A stretch of DNA of 64,000 nucleotides from Enemella dayhoffiae (lineage in GTDB: Bacteria > Actinomycetota > Actinomycetes > Propionibacteriales > Propionibacteriaceae): the NCBI RefSeq assembly GCF_002250625.1, contig NZ_NMVQ01000008.1, positions 40,477 to 104,476 of the forward strand, given 5' to 3'. Positions 46,334 through 57,162 of this stretch are shown piece after piece (position 1 is the first letter of the stretch; every line of letters starts with the position of its first letter). Position numbers and translations under genes: made by a program. The notes under the pieces are model-generated. The model ran no database searches. It saw only the letters and a program-made list of their open reading frames with translations, and was not told where the DNA came from.

Positions 46334-47467
46334 ATGATCATCGAGCTGAACGACACCACCTCCGCCAAGATCTCCTCGGCCATCGTGAAGGCGCGCCGTT
46401 CGATCGGTTCGCCGGCCTCGGGCATGGTGCTGACGCTGATCGTCCCGGTCGAGGAGCGGAACTTCGACGACGCACTCCAGGCCTGCCTGGCCGCCGGCCG
46501 GGAACACCCGTCGCGGATCCTGATCGTGGTCACCGGGCGGGGCCGCCGGCACCGACTGGATGCCGAGGTGCGGATCGGTGAACTGCCCGGGGAGATCATC
46601 GTGGTCCGGGTGGCCGGCGACATCGCGCGGCACGCCGACTCGGTGGTGCTGCCGCTGCTGCTGCCCGACACGCCGGTCGTGGTCTGGTGGCCCGGCAACT
46701 CTCCGGAGGATCCCGGACGCGACCCGCTGGGCGCGCTCGGCGACCGTCGGATCACCGACGCGATGGGGGCGGTCCGACCGCTCAAGGCGCTCGAGGTGCG
46801 GGCGCGGCACCATGCGCCGGGTGACACCGACCTGACCTGGACCCGGATCACGCCGTGGCGGGTGCTGCTGGCGGCCTCCCTGGACCAGTATCCGGCGCCG
46901 ATCAGCGCGGTCAGCATCGAGGCGGCCCGCGACAACGCTCCGGCCAACCTGCTCGCCGCCTGGCTGGAGTGCCGGCTCAAGGTCGACGTGCAGCGGGTCG
47001 ACTCCCGCGGTCCGGGGATCACCGCCGTGCGGATGACCACCCCGGCCGGTGACATCGCGATCACCCGCGAGGACGGCCTGCTGGCCTCCTATCTGGTGCC
47101 CGGCCAGCCGAAGCGGCTCGTGGCGCTGCGGCGCCGCGAGGTGAACCAGCTGCTCGCCGAGGAGCTGCGCCGGATGGACCACGACGACATCTTCGAGGCC
47201 GCCAGCCAGATGCTGGTGACGCGGTTGGAGCGGGCGACCCGGCGTACCGCGGCCAAGAAGGCGGCGCGGAAGTCCGCCCCTGCGAAGAAGACGGCGGCGG
47301 CGAAGAAGGCCGCACCGGCGAAGAAGTCGACCAGCGCCGCGAAGAAGACGACCAGCGCCGCGAAGAAGACGACCGCGGCCAGGAAGACGGCGCCGGCGAA
47401 GGCAGCATCCGCGAAGAAGACGCCTGCCAGGTCCACCAGGAAGGCGAGCGGAAGGACCAACGGATGA
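46334..47467 (+). CDS. opcA: OpcA, G6PD assembly protein, with a Lys/Ala-rich C-terminal tail
   Basis: Allosteric partner required for active G6PD in actinobacteria. Residues 1-300 match OpcA: MIIELNDTTSAKISSAIVKAR, VVWWPGNSPEDPG and the C-terminal GQPKRLVALRRREVNQLLAEELRRMD. From about 302 to 377 an 75-residue tail is made almost only of Lys, Ala, Thr, Ser and Pro in KKTxAAKK-like repeats, resembling histone H1 or mycobacterial HupB tails. Family members usually lack this. The gene overlaps pgl by four bases. Confidence 0.94.
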   Translation: MIIELNDTTSAKISSAIVKARRSIGSPASGMVLTLIVPVEERNFDDALQACLAAGREHPSRILIVVTGRGRRHRLDAEVRIGELPGEIIVVRVAGDIARHADSVVLPLLLPDTPVVVWWPGNSPEDPGRDPLGALGDRRITDAMGAVRPLKALEVRARHHAPGDTDLTWTRITPWRVLLAASLDQYPAPISAVSIEAARDNAPANLLAAWLECRLKVDVQRVDSRGPGITAVRMTTPAGDIAITREDGLLASYLVPGQPKRLVALRRREVNQLLAEELRRMDHDDIFEAASQMLVTRLERATRRTAAKKAARKSAPAKKTAAAKKAAPAKKSTSAAKKTTSAAKKTTAARKTAPAKAASAKKTPARSTRKASGRTNG

Positions 47468-48165
47468 CCGTCGTGAGCTGCACCGACGCCGACGATCTGG
47501 CCGCGACCGTGGCCCATCAGCTGCGCCGTTCCCTCAGCCAGCTGCAGGGCGACCAGGACCGGGTGGTCCAGGTGTGTCTCACCGGGGGCCGGATCGCCAA
47601 CCGGATGTACCAGCAGTTGGCCGATGGCCAGGGCGACAACACCGTCGACTGGAAGCGGGTGGAGTTCTGGTGGGGGGACGAGCGCTTCGTGGCCACCGAG
47701 AGCCCCGACCGCAATGCCGGCCAGACGCTGGCCCTGCTCGCCGCCACCATCCCCCTCGACCCGGCCAAGGTGCACCCGATGCCGGCGGAGGGTGGTCTGG
47801 CCGATCTGAATCAGGCCGCGGTGCAGTATGCGACCGAGCTCGGCGACACCCGCTTCGACATCTGCCTGCTGGGGATGGGGCCCGACGGCCACGTGGCGTC
47901 GGTGTTCCCCGACCACCCCTCCAGCGCGGCCTCCGGCTCGGTGATCGGCGTGACCGACTCCCCCAAGCCGCCGCCGGAGCGGCTCAGCCTGACCCTGTCG
48001 GTGATCAACAAGTCCGCCGAGGTATGGCTGATCGTGGCCGGGGACGAGAAGGCGCCAGCCGCCGCCCGCGCGATCGCGGGCGACCGGGACCTCCCCGCCG
48101 GGCGCGTCAAGGGCCGCCTGCGTACCGTCTGGTTCGTCGACCAGGCCGCCGTCCCCTCCCGCTGA
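47464..48165 (+). CDS. pgl: 6-phosphogluconolactonase (DevB type)
   Basis: Hydrolyses 6-phosphoglucono-lactone from G6PD. The 233-residue protein has CLTGGRIANRMYQQL (about 38-52), FWWGDERFVATESPDRNAG (about 68-86) and LLGMGPDGHVASVFP (about 137-151), the three family boxes. It completes the oxidative branch encoded by this operon, which lacks gnd in the window. It ends 28 bases before palindromic element B. Confidence 0.95.
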   Translation: MTVVSCTDADDLAATVAHQLRRSLSQLQGDQDRVVQVCLTGGRIANRMYQQLADGQGDNTVDWKRVEFWWGDERFVATESPDRNAGQTLALLAATIPLDPAKVHPMPAEGGLADLNQAAVQYATELGDTRFDICLLGMGPDGHVASVFPDHPSSAASGSVIGVTDSPKPPPERLSLTLSVINKSAEVWLIVAGDEKAPAAARAIAGDRDLPAGRVKGRLRTVWFVDQAAVPSR

Positions 48166-48193
48166 CCCGCCCCTCCTGCCGCCCGACCGCCCA

Positions 48194-48281
48194 CCCCCTC
48201 CGCTCACGCTTATCGGTCAATTGTCCCGCGACCCCAATTGGGGGCGCGTGAGCGGTGAGCGATAAGCGTGAGCGGAGGGGG
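48194..48281. repeat. Palindromic element B (22-base perfect outer arms)
   Basis: Outer arms 48194-48215 and 48260-48281 are perfect complements with CCCCCTC and CGCTCACGCTTATCG. The centre CGCG-A-CCCCAATTGGGG-G-CGCG (48227-48248) is almost fully symmetric. It lies between convergent pgl and the AbiEi-like gene, seven bases from the latter's stop, so it can serve as a two-way terminator. Bases 48201-48230 recur, inverted and identical, in element C. Confidence 0.9.
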
Positions 48282-48288
48282 CGAGGAG

Positions 48289-49236
48289 TCAGGCGGCGTC
48301 GCGGAGCGTGCGGGCGCAGCGGGCCGCGTCGCGGAAACCCTCCCGGAAGCGGTTCAGGTCACGCAATTCGGCGTCGATCCAGCGTACGCACCAGAGGCCG
48401 GCGTTCCGGATCCTGGCCTCGCGCAGCCGTTCGTCGCGGATCGCGTCGTTGGAGCTCTGTCCGGGTTTCAGCAGCCGGCCATATTTGGTGAGCCCGTCGA
48501 ACTCCCCCACCAGACCCAGATCCGGCCAGGCGAAGTCGCACCGGGCGATCTCCCGCCCCCAGGTGTCGGCCACCACGAACTGGCACACCGGCCGCGGGAT
48601 CCCGGCCAGGGCCATCGTCGCCCTGCACCGGGACTCACCCGGCGACTCGGAAGCCTCATCCCCCAGCTCCAGCAGCTGGCGGGCCTGCGGGTTGCCGATC
48701 GCCCGGCGCTTCAGGCGTACGCCCAATTCGGCGGCCGTCACCCCGCGGGCCAGTCCCACGTCGAGCACCGCCAGGGCGTCCCGGAACGGCAACGTGCGGA
48801 TCAGGTCGGCCACCGTCCGGGCCAGTCCGGTGACCGGCAACCCCTCGATGACGGTCCGATCGTCGGTCGGCAGTGGTGCCCGCCGGTGGTGCGCGGTCGG
48901 CGTACGCCTGGCTCCGTCCACGCCGTCCCGCAGCAGGTCGACCCGACGCAGCAGCCCGGGCGGCAACGGCAACCCGTGCAGCACCGCGGCGCTGCGGTGA
49001 CTGAGCACTGTGTCGTCGGAGATCACGGCCCCGGCGGCCTGGATCAGGCAGCGGTGTCGCAGCTGATAGTCCTCCGGCGTCCAGTCCTGCCGCTCGAACT
49101 CGTCGGCCGGCGTACCCGGTCGATAGAACCCGTTCCGGATCCGCACGAACTCCCCGCCGCGCACCGCGGAACGGATCTTCTCCGTGTTCCAGCCCATCTC
49201 GGTGAGCTGCTCGGTCGTGAACACCCATTCGTCCAT
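48289..49236 (-). CDS. AbiEi-antitoxin-like/DUF559-type protein
   Basis: Protein of 315 residues. The N-terminus (about 1-55) is a winged-helix like the type IV antitoxin AbiEi domain: VFTTEQLTEMGWNTEKIRSAVRGGEFVRIRNGFY. The C-terminal 90 residues resemble a Vsr/DUF559 nuclease-like fold: CDFAWPDLGLVGEFDGLTKYGR (Asp/Glu candidates) then RDERLREARIRNAGLWCVRW. No AbiEii toxin is adjacent. Such orphans are common and numerous in actinobacterial genomes. The ATG at 49236 matches family length. It is bracketed by elements B and C. Confidence 0.85.
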   Translation of the reverse strand: MDEWVFTTEQLTEMGWNTEKIRSAVRGGEFVRIRNGFYRPGTPADEFERQDWTPEDYQLRHRCLIQAAGAVISDDTVLSHRSAAVLHGLPLPPGLLRRVDLLRDGVDGARRTPTAHHRRAPLPTDDRTVIEGLPVTGLARTVADLIRTLPFRDALAVLDVGLARGVTAAELGVRLKRRAIGNPQARQLLELGDEASESPGESRCRATMALAGIPRPVCQFVVADTWGREIARCDFAWPDLGLVGEFDGLTKYGRLLKPGQSSNDAIRDERLREARIRNAGLWCVRWIDAELRDLNRFREGFRDAARCARTLRDAA

Positions 49237-49360
49237 GACCCCGATCAAACAGGCTCCGCAACCCCGATGGGCGTTCTCCACAGGAGCAGTTTCCGCCGAC
49301 GAATTCTGTCCACAGATTTCCCTCTGCGGTGACAGCGCACCCCTCGGCGCCGACCTTGGT

Positions 49361-49440
49361 TCACGCTCACCAGACAACAGTCCCGCGCACCCAGTTGGGT
49401 GCGCGGGACAATTGACCGATAAGCGTGAGCGAGAAGGGGG
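49361..49440. repeat. Palindromic element C
   Basis: The core is a perfect 14-base-arm palindrome: 49380-49393 pairs with 49396-49409 (GTCCCGCGCACCCA and its reverse, with two bases between). The right flank AATTGACCGATAAGCGTGAGCGAGAAGGGGG ends directly at the rbpA stop codon. The left flank (TCACGCTCACCAG) pairs only partly with it, so the outer arm is worn. Shares an identical 30-base stretch with element B in inverted orientation (49402-49431). Confidence 0.85.
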
Positions 49441-49803
49441 TCAGTAGATGACTTCGCCGGCGGCGCGGCGGGCGCGCAGCGCGGAGAGCGCCTCGTCCAG
49501 GATCGCGGCGGCCTCGGAGTCGCTGCGACGCTCCTTCACGTAGGCCAGGTGCGTCTTGTAGGGCGTCGTCTTGGGCGGCGGCGGCGGGTTCTCCGCGTCC
49601 AGGTTGGCGGGCAGGCCGCACCGCGGACAGTCCCAGTTCTCCGGGACCTGGGCGTCGGCGGCGAAGGCCGGGCGGGTCTCATGTGAGTTGGCGCAGAAGT
49701 ACGACACGTACAGCCGCGGCGCGGCGTCGCCCCGCTCCGCCTCACCCATCGGTCCGGCGCCGACCCGGCTACCCCTGATGGCACTGCCACCTACCACGTG
49801 CAT
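49441..49803 (-). CDS. rbpA: RNA polymerase-binding protein RbpA
   Basis: Actinobacterial factor that binds sigma and core RNA polymerase and stabilises open complexes. The 120-residue protein has the basic N-terminal tail MHVVGGSAIRGSRVGAGPMGE, the RbpA core domain with Cys37/His41 and Cys59/Cys62 (FCANSHE and CPRCG), and the sigma-interacting C-terminal helix (ILDEALSALRARRAAGE). GAAGGAG before the ATG at 49803 fixes the start; the longer frame upstream is spurious. Confidence 0.96.
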   Translation of the reverse strand: MHVVGGSAIRGSRVGAGPMGEAERGDAAPRLYVSYFCANSHETRPAFAADAQVPENWDCPRCGLPANLDAENPPPPPKTTPYKTHLAYVKERRSDSEAAAILDEALSALRARRAAGEVIY

Positions 49804-49883
49804 GTCTCCTTCGTCATGGCTTGAGGCCTGATTGACCCGCGAACGGGGGGTTGAACATTTGTGCTGGGAGGAGGCCGCGTGCC

Positions 49884-50129
49884 TCAGGACAGGAACTTGT
49901 ACAGGGCCAGCAGACCCAGAATGCAGGCGAACCAGATGGTGCCGATGATGATGGTGATCCGGTCCAGGTTGCGCTCGGCGATCGAGGTGCCGCCGAGCGA
50001 GGTGGACATGCCCCCGCCGAACAGGTCGGACATCCCGCCGCCGCGGCTCTTGTGCATGAGCACCATCAGCGCGAGGATCACGCTCGTCAGGCCCAGCAGG
50101 ATGGTCACCACCAGGATGGGCCACTTCAT
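49884..50129 (-). CDS. secG: Protein-export membrane protein SecG
   Basis: Small subunit of the SecYEG translocon, 81 residues with two helices. Between them is the conserved loop HKSRGGGMSDLFGGGMSTSLGGTSIAERNLDR (about 26-57). The ATG at 50129 matches the usual actinobacterial start; a GTG seven codons upstream (50150) is an alternative, and neither has a good Shine-Dalgarno. tpiA is normally a close neighbour, and here a toxin remnant has come between. Confidence 0.93.
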   Translation of the reverse strand: MKWPILVVTILLGLTSVILALMVLMHKSRGGGMSDLFGGGMSTSLGGTSIAERNLDRITIIIGTIWFACILGLLALYKFLS

Positions 50130-50216
50130 GGCCAGAGGCAGCAGAATCACGGGCGCAACTCTAACTCCGACCGGCCGATTCGCCCAAACGGCGACAGCAA
50201 CGGCCCCGTCGCGGGA

Positions 50217-50931
50217 TCAACCAAGGCCCGGCAGCGTGCTGAGAAAGGCCAGATGGGCCGCGGCGGACTGGATGGACAGATGCTCGGTGGTGCGGGCCGC
50301 ATCCCCCGCCAGCGGCAGGGCTTGGTTGAAGGCGTACACCTGATCGTGGGCGACCGGCCCGTACGCCGCCAGCGCCGCCTTGATGCCGAGGAGTCGTCGG
50401 CCAGCCGCATGTCCATACCACGGTCGATGCTGGAGAAGGCCGCGGCCACGCTGCGGTCGCCCAGCGACATCACGTCGGACCGGTCCATGCCGCCGCCGCG
50501 AGGGTCAGGGTTGTGCAGCGCCGCCCGGGAATCCTTCATCTCCTTGGCCTCGGCCTCGGTCAGCTCGCCACAATCGACGCGCTTCTGGACCATGTTGTCG
50601 AACCGATCCCGCATCTCGCTCTGGGCCTTGCCGGTGCGGGTGTAGCCGCGCAGGAAGTCCTCGACCGACATCGAGTGCAGACCCTTCTCCTGGAGCCTGA
50701 CCTGGCGTTCGTACTCGCGGCGGAGCCAGGGGTCGGCGTCCAGCTTCTTCTGCAGTTCTGGTCCGGGCTTGGCCGTGCACCTGTTGTGCTTCAGCAGATC
50801 GCCACCGACCTGCTTGCCGAGCTTTCCCGCCAGCTCGTCATGTTTCTGGTGGCGACCCTGTCCAGCTGCCGCAGCAGATCGTCCAGGAGGTCGCGGACGA
50901 ATCCCTTGAGGACGACCGTTCCCTTCGACAT
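50217..50931 (-). pseudogene. Frameshifted polymorphic-toxin remnant (Ntox15/Tde-like domain)
   Basis: Three successive frames give one continuous protein. ATG 50931 opens with MSKGTVVLKGFVRDLLDDLL. After a shift at about 50830-50870 it reads KLGKQVGGDLLKHNRCTAKP, then EYERQVRLQEKGLHSMSVEDFL, and SRAALHNPDPRGGGMDRSDV followed by MSLGDRSVAAAF. After a second shift near 50390 it reads LGIKAALAAYGPVAHDQVY to the stop at 50217. The Q-E-x-G-L-x-x-M-[ST]-V-x-[ED] segment, the H-x-x-D box in ALHNPDP and the downstream M-x-x-[ML]-GD are the layout of Ntox15 nuclease toxins (Agrobacterium Tde proteins). Both shifts look like single-base losses. No delivery domain or immunity gene is seen. Confidence 0.7.
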
Positions 50932-50944
50932 CGCCCGGGACTGC

Positions 50945-51735
50945 TCAGCCGATGCTGGGCAGGTCGTAGAACCGGGCGATCGCGGCGAACTCGTCGGCCT
51001 GCAGGCTCGCCCCGCCGACCAGGCAGCCGTCGACGTCCGGCTGGGCCATGATCTCGGCGACGTTGCCCGACTTCACCGAACCGCCGTACTGGATCCGCAC
51101 CTTGTCAGCCAGCTCGATGTGCCGCTCCTCGGCCAGGAATCGCCGGATCGCGCCACACACCTCCTGCGCGTCCTCGGGGGTGGCGACCTCGCCGGTGCCG
51201 ATCGCCCACACCGGTTCGTAGGCGATCACGCAGGTGGCCAGCGCGTCGTCACCGATCCCGGCGATCGAGCCGGCCACCTGCTCCAGGGTGTACGCCACCT
51301 GGTCGCCCGCCTTGCGCACGTCCAGTCCTTCGCCGACGCAGATGATCGGGATCATGTCCCGCTCCAGCACCTTGACCGCCTTGGCCGCGACCACGTCGTC
51401 GGTCTCGGCGTGATACTGCCGCCGCTCGGAGTGCCCGACCACCACATAGCGGCAGCCCAGCTTGGCCAGCATCTCGGCCGACACCTCACCGGTGTAGGCG
51501 CCCGAGTCGTGCACCGACACGTCCTGGGCCCCGTAGCCGATCTCCAGCCGATCACCCTCGATCAGGGTCTGCACGGTGCGCAGGTCGGTGAACGGCGGCA
51601 GCACGACCACCTCCGACTTCGCCGGGTCCCAGCGATGGTCCTTCAGCGTCCACGCCAGTTTCTGCACCAGCCCGTTGGCCTCGACGTGGTTCAGGTTCAT
51701 CTTCCAGTTGCCCGCCATCAGCGGCGTACGCTCGC

Positions 51736-51739
<4 letters not shown>
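50945..51739 (-). CDS. tpiA: Triosephosphate isomerase
   Basis: Interconverts dihydroxyacetone phosphate and glyceraldehyde 3-phosphate. The 264-residue TIM barrel has Asn11/Lys13 in AGNWKMN, His103 in VVGHSERR, the catalytic Glu175 in [11 protein letters not shown] and the phosphate loop GGSVKSGN. The ATG overlaps the pgk stop by four bases. Only 13 bases separate its stop from the toxin remnant start. Confidence 0.97.
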
Positions 51740-52944
<1,205 letters not shown>

Positions 52945-52984
52945 GGGTGTTCCTTTCGGGTACGCGGGTGCGTGCGGTGGGTGG

Positions 52985-52999
52985 CTTCGACAGGCTCAG
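52985..52999. repeat. Single copy of the CTTCGACAGGCTCAG dispersed repeat
   Basis: Located between gap and pgk, 41 bases upstream of the pgk ATG. Same orientation as the other copies, reading CTGAGCCTGTCGAAG on the transcribed strand. Confidence 0.85.
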
Positions 53000-53023
53000 C
53001 CAACATCGGCGGGCGGGAAGCAG

Positions 53024-53057
53024 AACGGGGCCGCAGCGCTCGGCGTACGGCCCCGTT
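53024..53057 (-). terminator. Stem-loop between gap and pgk
   Basis: AACGGGGCCG and CGGCCCCGTT form a perfect ten-base stem with a 14-base loop, 41 bases after the gap stop on the transcribed strand. It has no U-run. It could cause partial termination or protect the 3' end of a gap mRNA, giving more gap than pgk-tpiA transcript. Confidence 0.6.
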
Positions 53058-53097
53058 CGGCATCAGATTCTCTTGCTGGGCAGCAGAATCGGGTGGG

Positions 53098-54168
<1,071 letters not shown>

Positions 54169-54246
54169 CTAGCGGTCGCCGTTCGGCCGCCTGACATGGG
54201 ACCGGTTGCCAACTGGTACGCCTGAGGGTGCGTTGCCCTCGCCGCC

Positions 54247-55227
54247 TCAGTCCTCGAGCATGTCCGGGCTGAGGCTGGCCTCGGTGTTCGGGATGCCGAG
54301 GTCGGCGGCGCGCTTGTCGGCCATCGCCAGCAGCCGGCGGATCCGGCCGGCCACCGCGTCCTTGGTCAGCGGCGGGGTGTGCAGCTGGCCGAGTTCCTCC
54401 AGCGACGCCTGCTTGTTCTGCACGCGCAGCACGCCGGCGGCGCGCAGGTGCTCGGGCACGTCCTCGCCGAGGATCTCCAGGGCACGCTCGACCCTGGCTC
54501 CGGCGGCGACGGCGGCCCGGGCGGAGCGGCGCAGGTTGGCGTCGTCGAAGTTGGCCAGGCGGTTCGCCGAGGCCCGCACCTCGCGGCGCATCCGGCGTTC
54601 CTCCCACACCAGGAGGCACTGGTGCGCGCCCATCCGGGTCAGCATGGCGGCGATCGCGTCACCGTCGCGGATGACCACGCGGTCCACATTGCGCACCTCA
54701 CGGGCCTTGCTGGAGATGTTGAGTCGTCGGGCGGCGCCGACCAGCGCCAGCGCGGTCTCCGGGCCGGGGCAGGTCACCTCGAGCGACATCGACCGGCCGG
54801 GTTCGGTGAGCGAACCGTGCGCCAGGAAGGCGCCACGCCAGGCGGCCACGCAGTCGCACGCTCCTCCGCTGACCACCTGCGGCGGCAGCCCCCGGGCCGG
54901 ACGGCCACGGGAGTCGATCAGCCCGGTCTGCCGGGCCAGCGCCTCGCCGTCCCTGATCACTCGCACCACATAGCGGGTGCCCCGCCGGATCCCGGACCCG
55001 GTGACCACCACCAGATCCGATTCGTGCCCGAACACCTCGGTGATCGCGGTCCGCAGCCGCCGGGCCGCCGCCCCCGTGTCCAGTTCGGCCTCGATCACGA
55101 TCCGGCCCCCGGCCAGGTGCAGTCCCCCGGCGAACCGAAGGGTTGCGGCGACCTCGGCCCGGCGGCAGCAGGGCTTGGTCACGGGCACCGTGGCCAGCTC
55201 GGCCTTCACCTGATGCGTCAGAGCCAT
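54247..55227 (-). CDS. whiA: Sporulation/division regulator WhiA
   Basis: DNA-binding protein of 326 residues with a degenerate LAGLIDADG homing-endonuclease fold (about 15-190; [19 protein letters not shown], and [12 protein letters not shown] where the second motif would be) joined to a C-terminal helix-turn-helix (about 250-320; [22 protein letters not shown]). With WhiB it controls division and sporulation genes; it is present in non-sporulating actinobacteria too. Gene order whiA-yvcK-rapZ-uvrC is conserved in Gram-positives. Confidence 0.96.
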   Translation of the reverse strand: MALTHQVKAELATVPVTKPCCRRAEVAATLRFAGGLHLAGGRIVIEAELDTGAAARRLRTAITEVFGHESDLVVVTGSGIRRGTRYVVRVIRDGEALARQTGLIDSRGRPARGLPPQVVSGGACDCVAAWRGAFLAHGSLTEPGRSMSLEVTCPGPETALALVGAARRLNISSKAREVRNVDRVVIRDGDAIAAMLTRMGAHQCLLVWEERRMRREVRASANRLANFDDANLRRSARAAVAAGARVERALEILGEDVPEHLRAAGVLRVQNKQASLEELGQLHTPPLTKDAVAGRIRRLLAMADKRAADLGIPNTEASLSPDMLED

Positions 55228-55273
55228 CGCCGGTTCCGGTTCCCTTCGTTGGCGGGCAAGATGCCCATTGATA

Positions 55274-56242
55274 TCAGACCCCCATCAGTTCAGCGAAGAT
55301 CGAGGCCAACCGCAATGGGTCATGGCGGGCGGAGCCGTCCCGCATGGCCAGATCGGCCACCACCAGGTCCGCCCCCAGGGAGGCGGCGTAGTTCGCCAGG
55401 TGTCGATCGTCGCGGGCGAAACTCTCGTCGGCGATCACCGCGTCCAGCCGGAGCCGCGGTGCGTGGTCGGCCAGGATCTCCAGGTGCTGGCTGGCCGAAT
55501 AGCCGTCGGTCTCTTCGGCGGGCCGCAGGTTGAGCACCAGGAAGCGTTGGGCGGAGGTCTCGGTCAGCGCCTCGGCCAGGTCGGGGACCAGCAGGTGCGG
55601 GATCACCGAGGTGAACCACGACCCGGGCCCGAGCACGACATAGTCGGTCTCCCGGACCACCTCGATCACCTCCGGCCGCGCCGGCGGATCGTGCGGCTCC
55701 AGGCGTACCGAGTGCACCTCGCCGGGGTTCTTGGCCACCTGCGCCTGCCCGCGTACCTCGGAGATCTCGTCGGGCCGCAGCGGGTCGACCCCGATCACCT
55801 CGGCCACGATCTCCAGCGGCACCGACGACATCGGCAGCACCCGGCCCTTGGCGCCGAGCAGCTCGGCCACCATGTCCAGCCCGGCCACCGGGTCCCCGAA
55901 CTTCTCCCACAGGCCGAGGATCAGCAGGTTCCCGACGGCGTGGCCGCCGAGCGACCCCTCGCCGCCGAACCGGGACTGCAGCACATCGGCCCAGGTACGC
56001 CCCCAGTGGTCGTCTCCGCAGAGCGCGGCCAGCGCCATCCGCAGGTCGCCGGGCGGCAGACAGTCGAACTCGGCGCGCAATCGCCCCGACGACCCGCCGT
56101 CGTCGGCGACCGTCACCACGGCGGTCAGCCGGTCGGTGACCCGGCGCAGGGCCGACAGCGAGGCATACAGTCCGTGGCCACCGCCGAACGCGGTCACCGA
56201 GGGCAGCCGGTCGAAGGCCAGATCGAAACGACGTACGCTCAT
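55274..56242 (-). CDS. yvcK: YvcK/CuvA-type UDP-GlcNAc-binding regulator
   Basis: Protein of 322 residues of the GAF/CofD-like fold: [19 protein letters not shown] (16-34) with the substrate loop, [15 protein letters not shown] (43-57), [13 protein letters not shown] (about 99-111) and [17 protein letters not shown]. YvcK proteins bind UDP-sugars and govern carbon use and peptidoglycan synthesis. The ATG at 56242 overlaps the rapZ stop, and 46 bases separate it from whiA. Confidence 0.95.
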   Translation of the reverse strand: MSVRRFDLAFDRLPSVTAFGGGHGLYASLSALRRVTDRLTAVVTVADDGGSSGRLRAEFDCLPPGDLRMALAALCGDDHWGRTWADVLQSRFGGEGSLGGHAVGNLLILGLWEKFGDPVAGLDMVAELLGAKGRVLPMSSVPLEIVAEVIGVDPLRPDEISEVRGQAQVAKNPGEVHSVRLEPHDPPARPEVIEVVRETDYVVLGPGSWFTSVIPHLLVPDLAEALTETSAQRFLVLNLRPAEETDGYSASQHLEILADHAPRLRLDAVIADESFARDDRHLANYAASLGADLVVADLAMRDGSARHDPLRLASIFAELMGV

Positions 56243-57162
56243 TCGCGCCCCAGGTCCCGGTGCAGCACCTTGGTCGGCATGCCGATCTCGCGCAGCCGGC
56301 TGCCGAGTTCCTCGGCCATCGCCGTGGAGCGGTGCTTGCCGCCGGTACATCCGATGCCCACTGTGGCGAACCGCTTGCCCTCGTTGAGATAGCCGGCGGC
56401 GACGGTGATCATCAGCGCCTGCAGCTGCTGCAGGAACGGGCCGGCGGCCGGCTGCCGCAGCACATATTCCGAGACGGGTCGGTTCAGCCCGCTCTGCGGC
56501 CGCAGCTCGGGCACCCAGTGCGGGTTGGGCAGGAACCGCACGTCGATCACCATGTCGGCGTCGATCGGGATGCCGTTCTTGAACCCGAACGACATCAGCG
56601 TCACCCGCAGCCGGTCGGACCCTTCGCCGTCATAGGCGTGCGCGACGCGTGAGGTGAGCTGGTGCACGTTCATCGCCGAGGTGTCGATCACCAGATCGGC
56701 CCCGGCGCGCAGGGTGGCGAGCAGTTCCCGCTCCCGGCGCACCCCGTCCAGCATCCGGCCGTCGCCCTGCAGCGGGTGCGGCCGCCGCGACGACTCCTGC
56801 CGCTTCACGATCACCTCGTCGCTGGCCTCGATGAACAGGATCTCCGGGACGGTACCTCCGGCCTCCAGCCGGGCGAACACCCCCGGCAGCTCCTCGAACA
56901 GTTCACGACCGCGCACGTCGAGCACCGTGGCGAGCTTGGTCAGCCCCTCGGAGCGGGCCAGGTCATAGAGCTGCGGCAGCATCACCGGCGGCAGGTTGTC
57001 CACGACATACCAGCCGAGGTCCTCCAGTGCGTGGGCCGCGGTCCGCCGACCGGCACCGGACATCCCGGTGACGATCACCACGCGGATGTCGGACTCGGTC
57101 GGGCCGGGATTCGCCGGGCTGGTCGAGGGGTTCACCACAGCCACATTATGGTCATCCGCCAC
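56239..57162 (-). CDS. rapZ: RapZ-type nucleotide-binding regulator
   Basis: P-loop protein of 307 residues: Walker A-like [11 protein letters not shown] (Arg in the Lys position, as in other actinobacterial members), Walker B region, and the C-terminal RapZ signature with [12 protein letters not shown] and a His/Lys pair. In E. coli it controls the small RNA GlmZ; in Gram-positives its role is less clear. Start is taken as GTG 57162, which has GAGGTG at a good distance and overlaps the uvrC stop by 11 bases; a GTG at 57177 is also possible. Confidence 0.94.
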   Translation of the reverse strand: MADDHNVAVVNPSTSPANPGPTESDIRVVIVTGMSGAGRRTAAHALEDLGWYVVDNLPPVMLPQLYDLARSEGLTKLATVLDVRGRELFEELPGVFARLEAGGTVPEILFIEASDEVIVKRQESSRRPHPLQGDGRMLDGVRRERELLATLRAGADLVIDTSAMNVHQLTSRVAHAYDGEGSDRLRVTLMSFGFKNGIPIDADMVIDVRFLPNPHWVPELRPQSGLNRPVSEYVLRQPAAGPFLQQLQALMITVAAGYLNEGKRFATVGIGCTGGKHRSTAMAEELGSRLREIGMPTKVLHRDLGRE

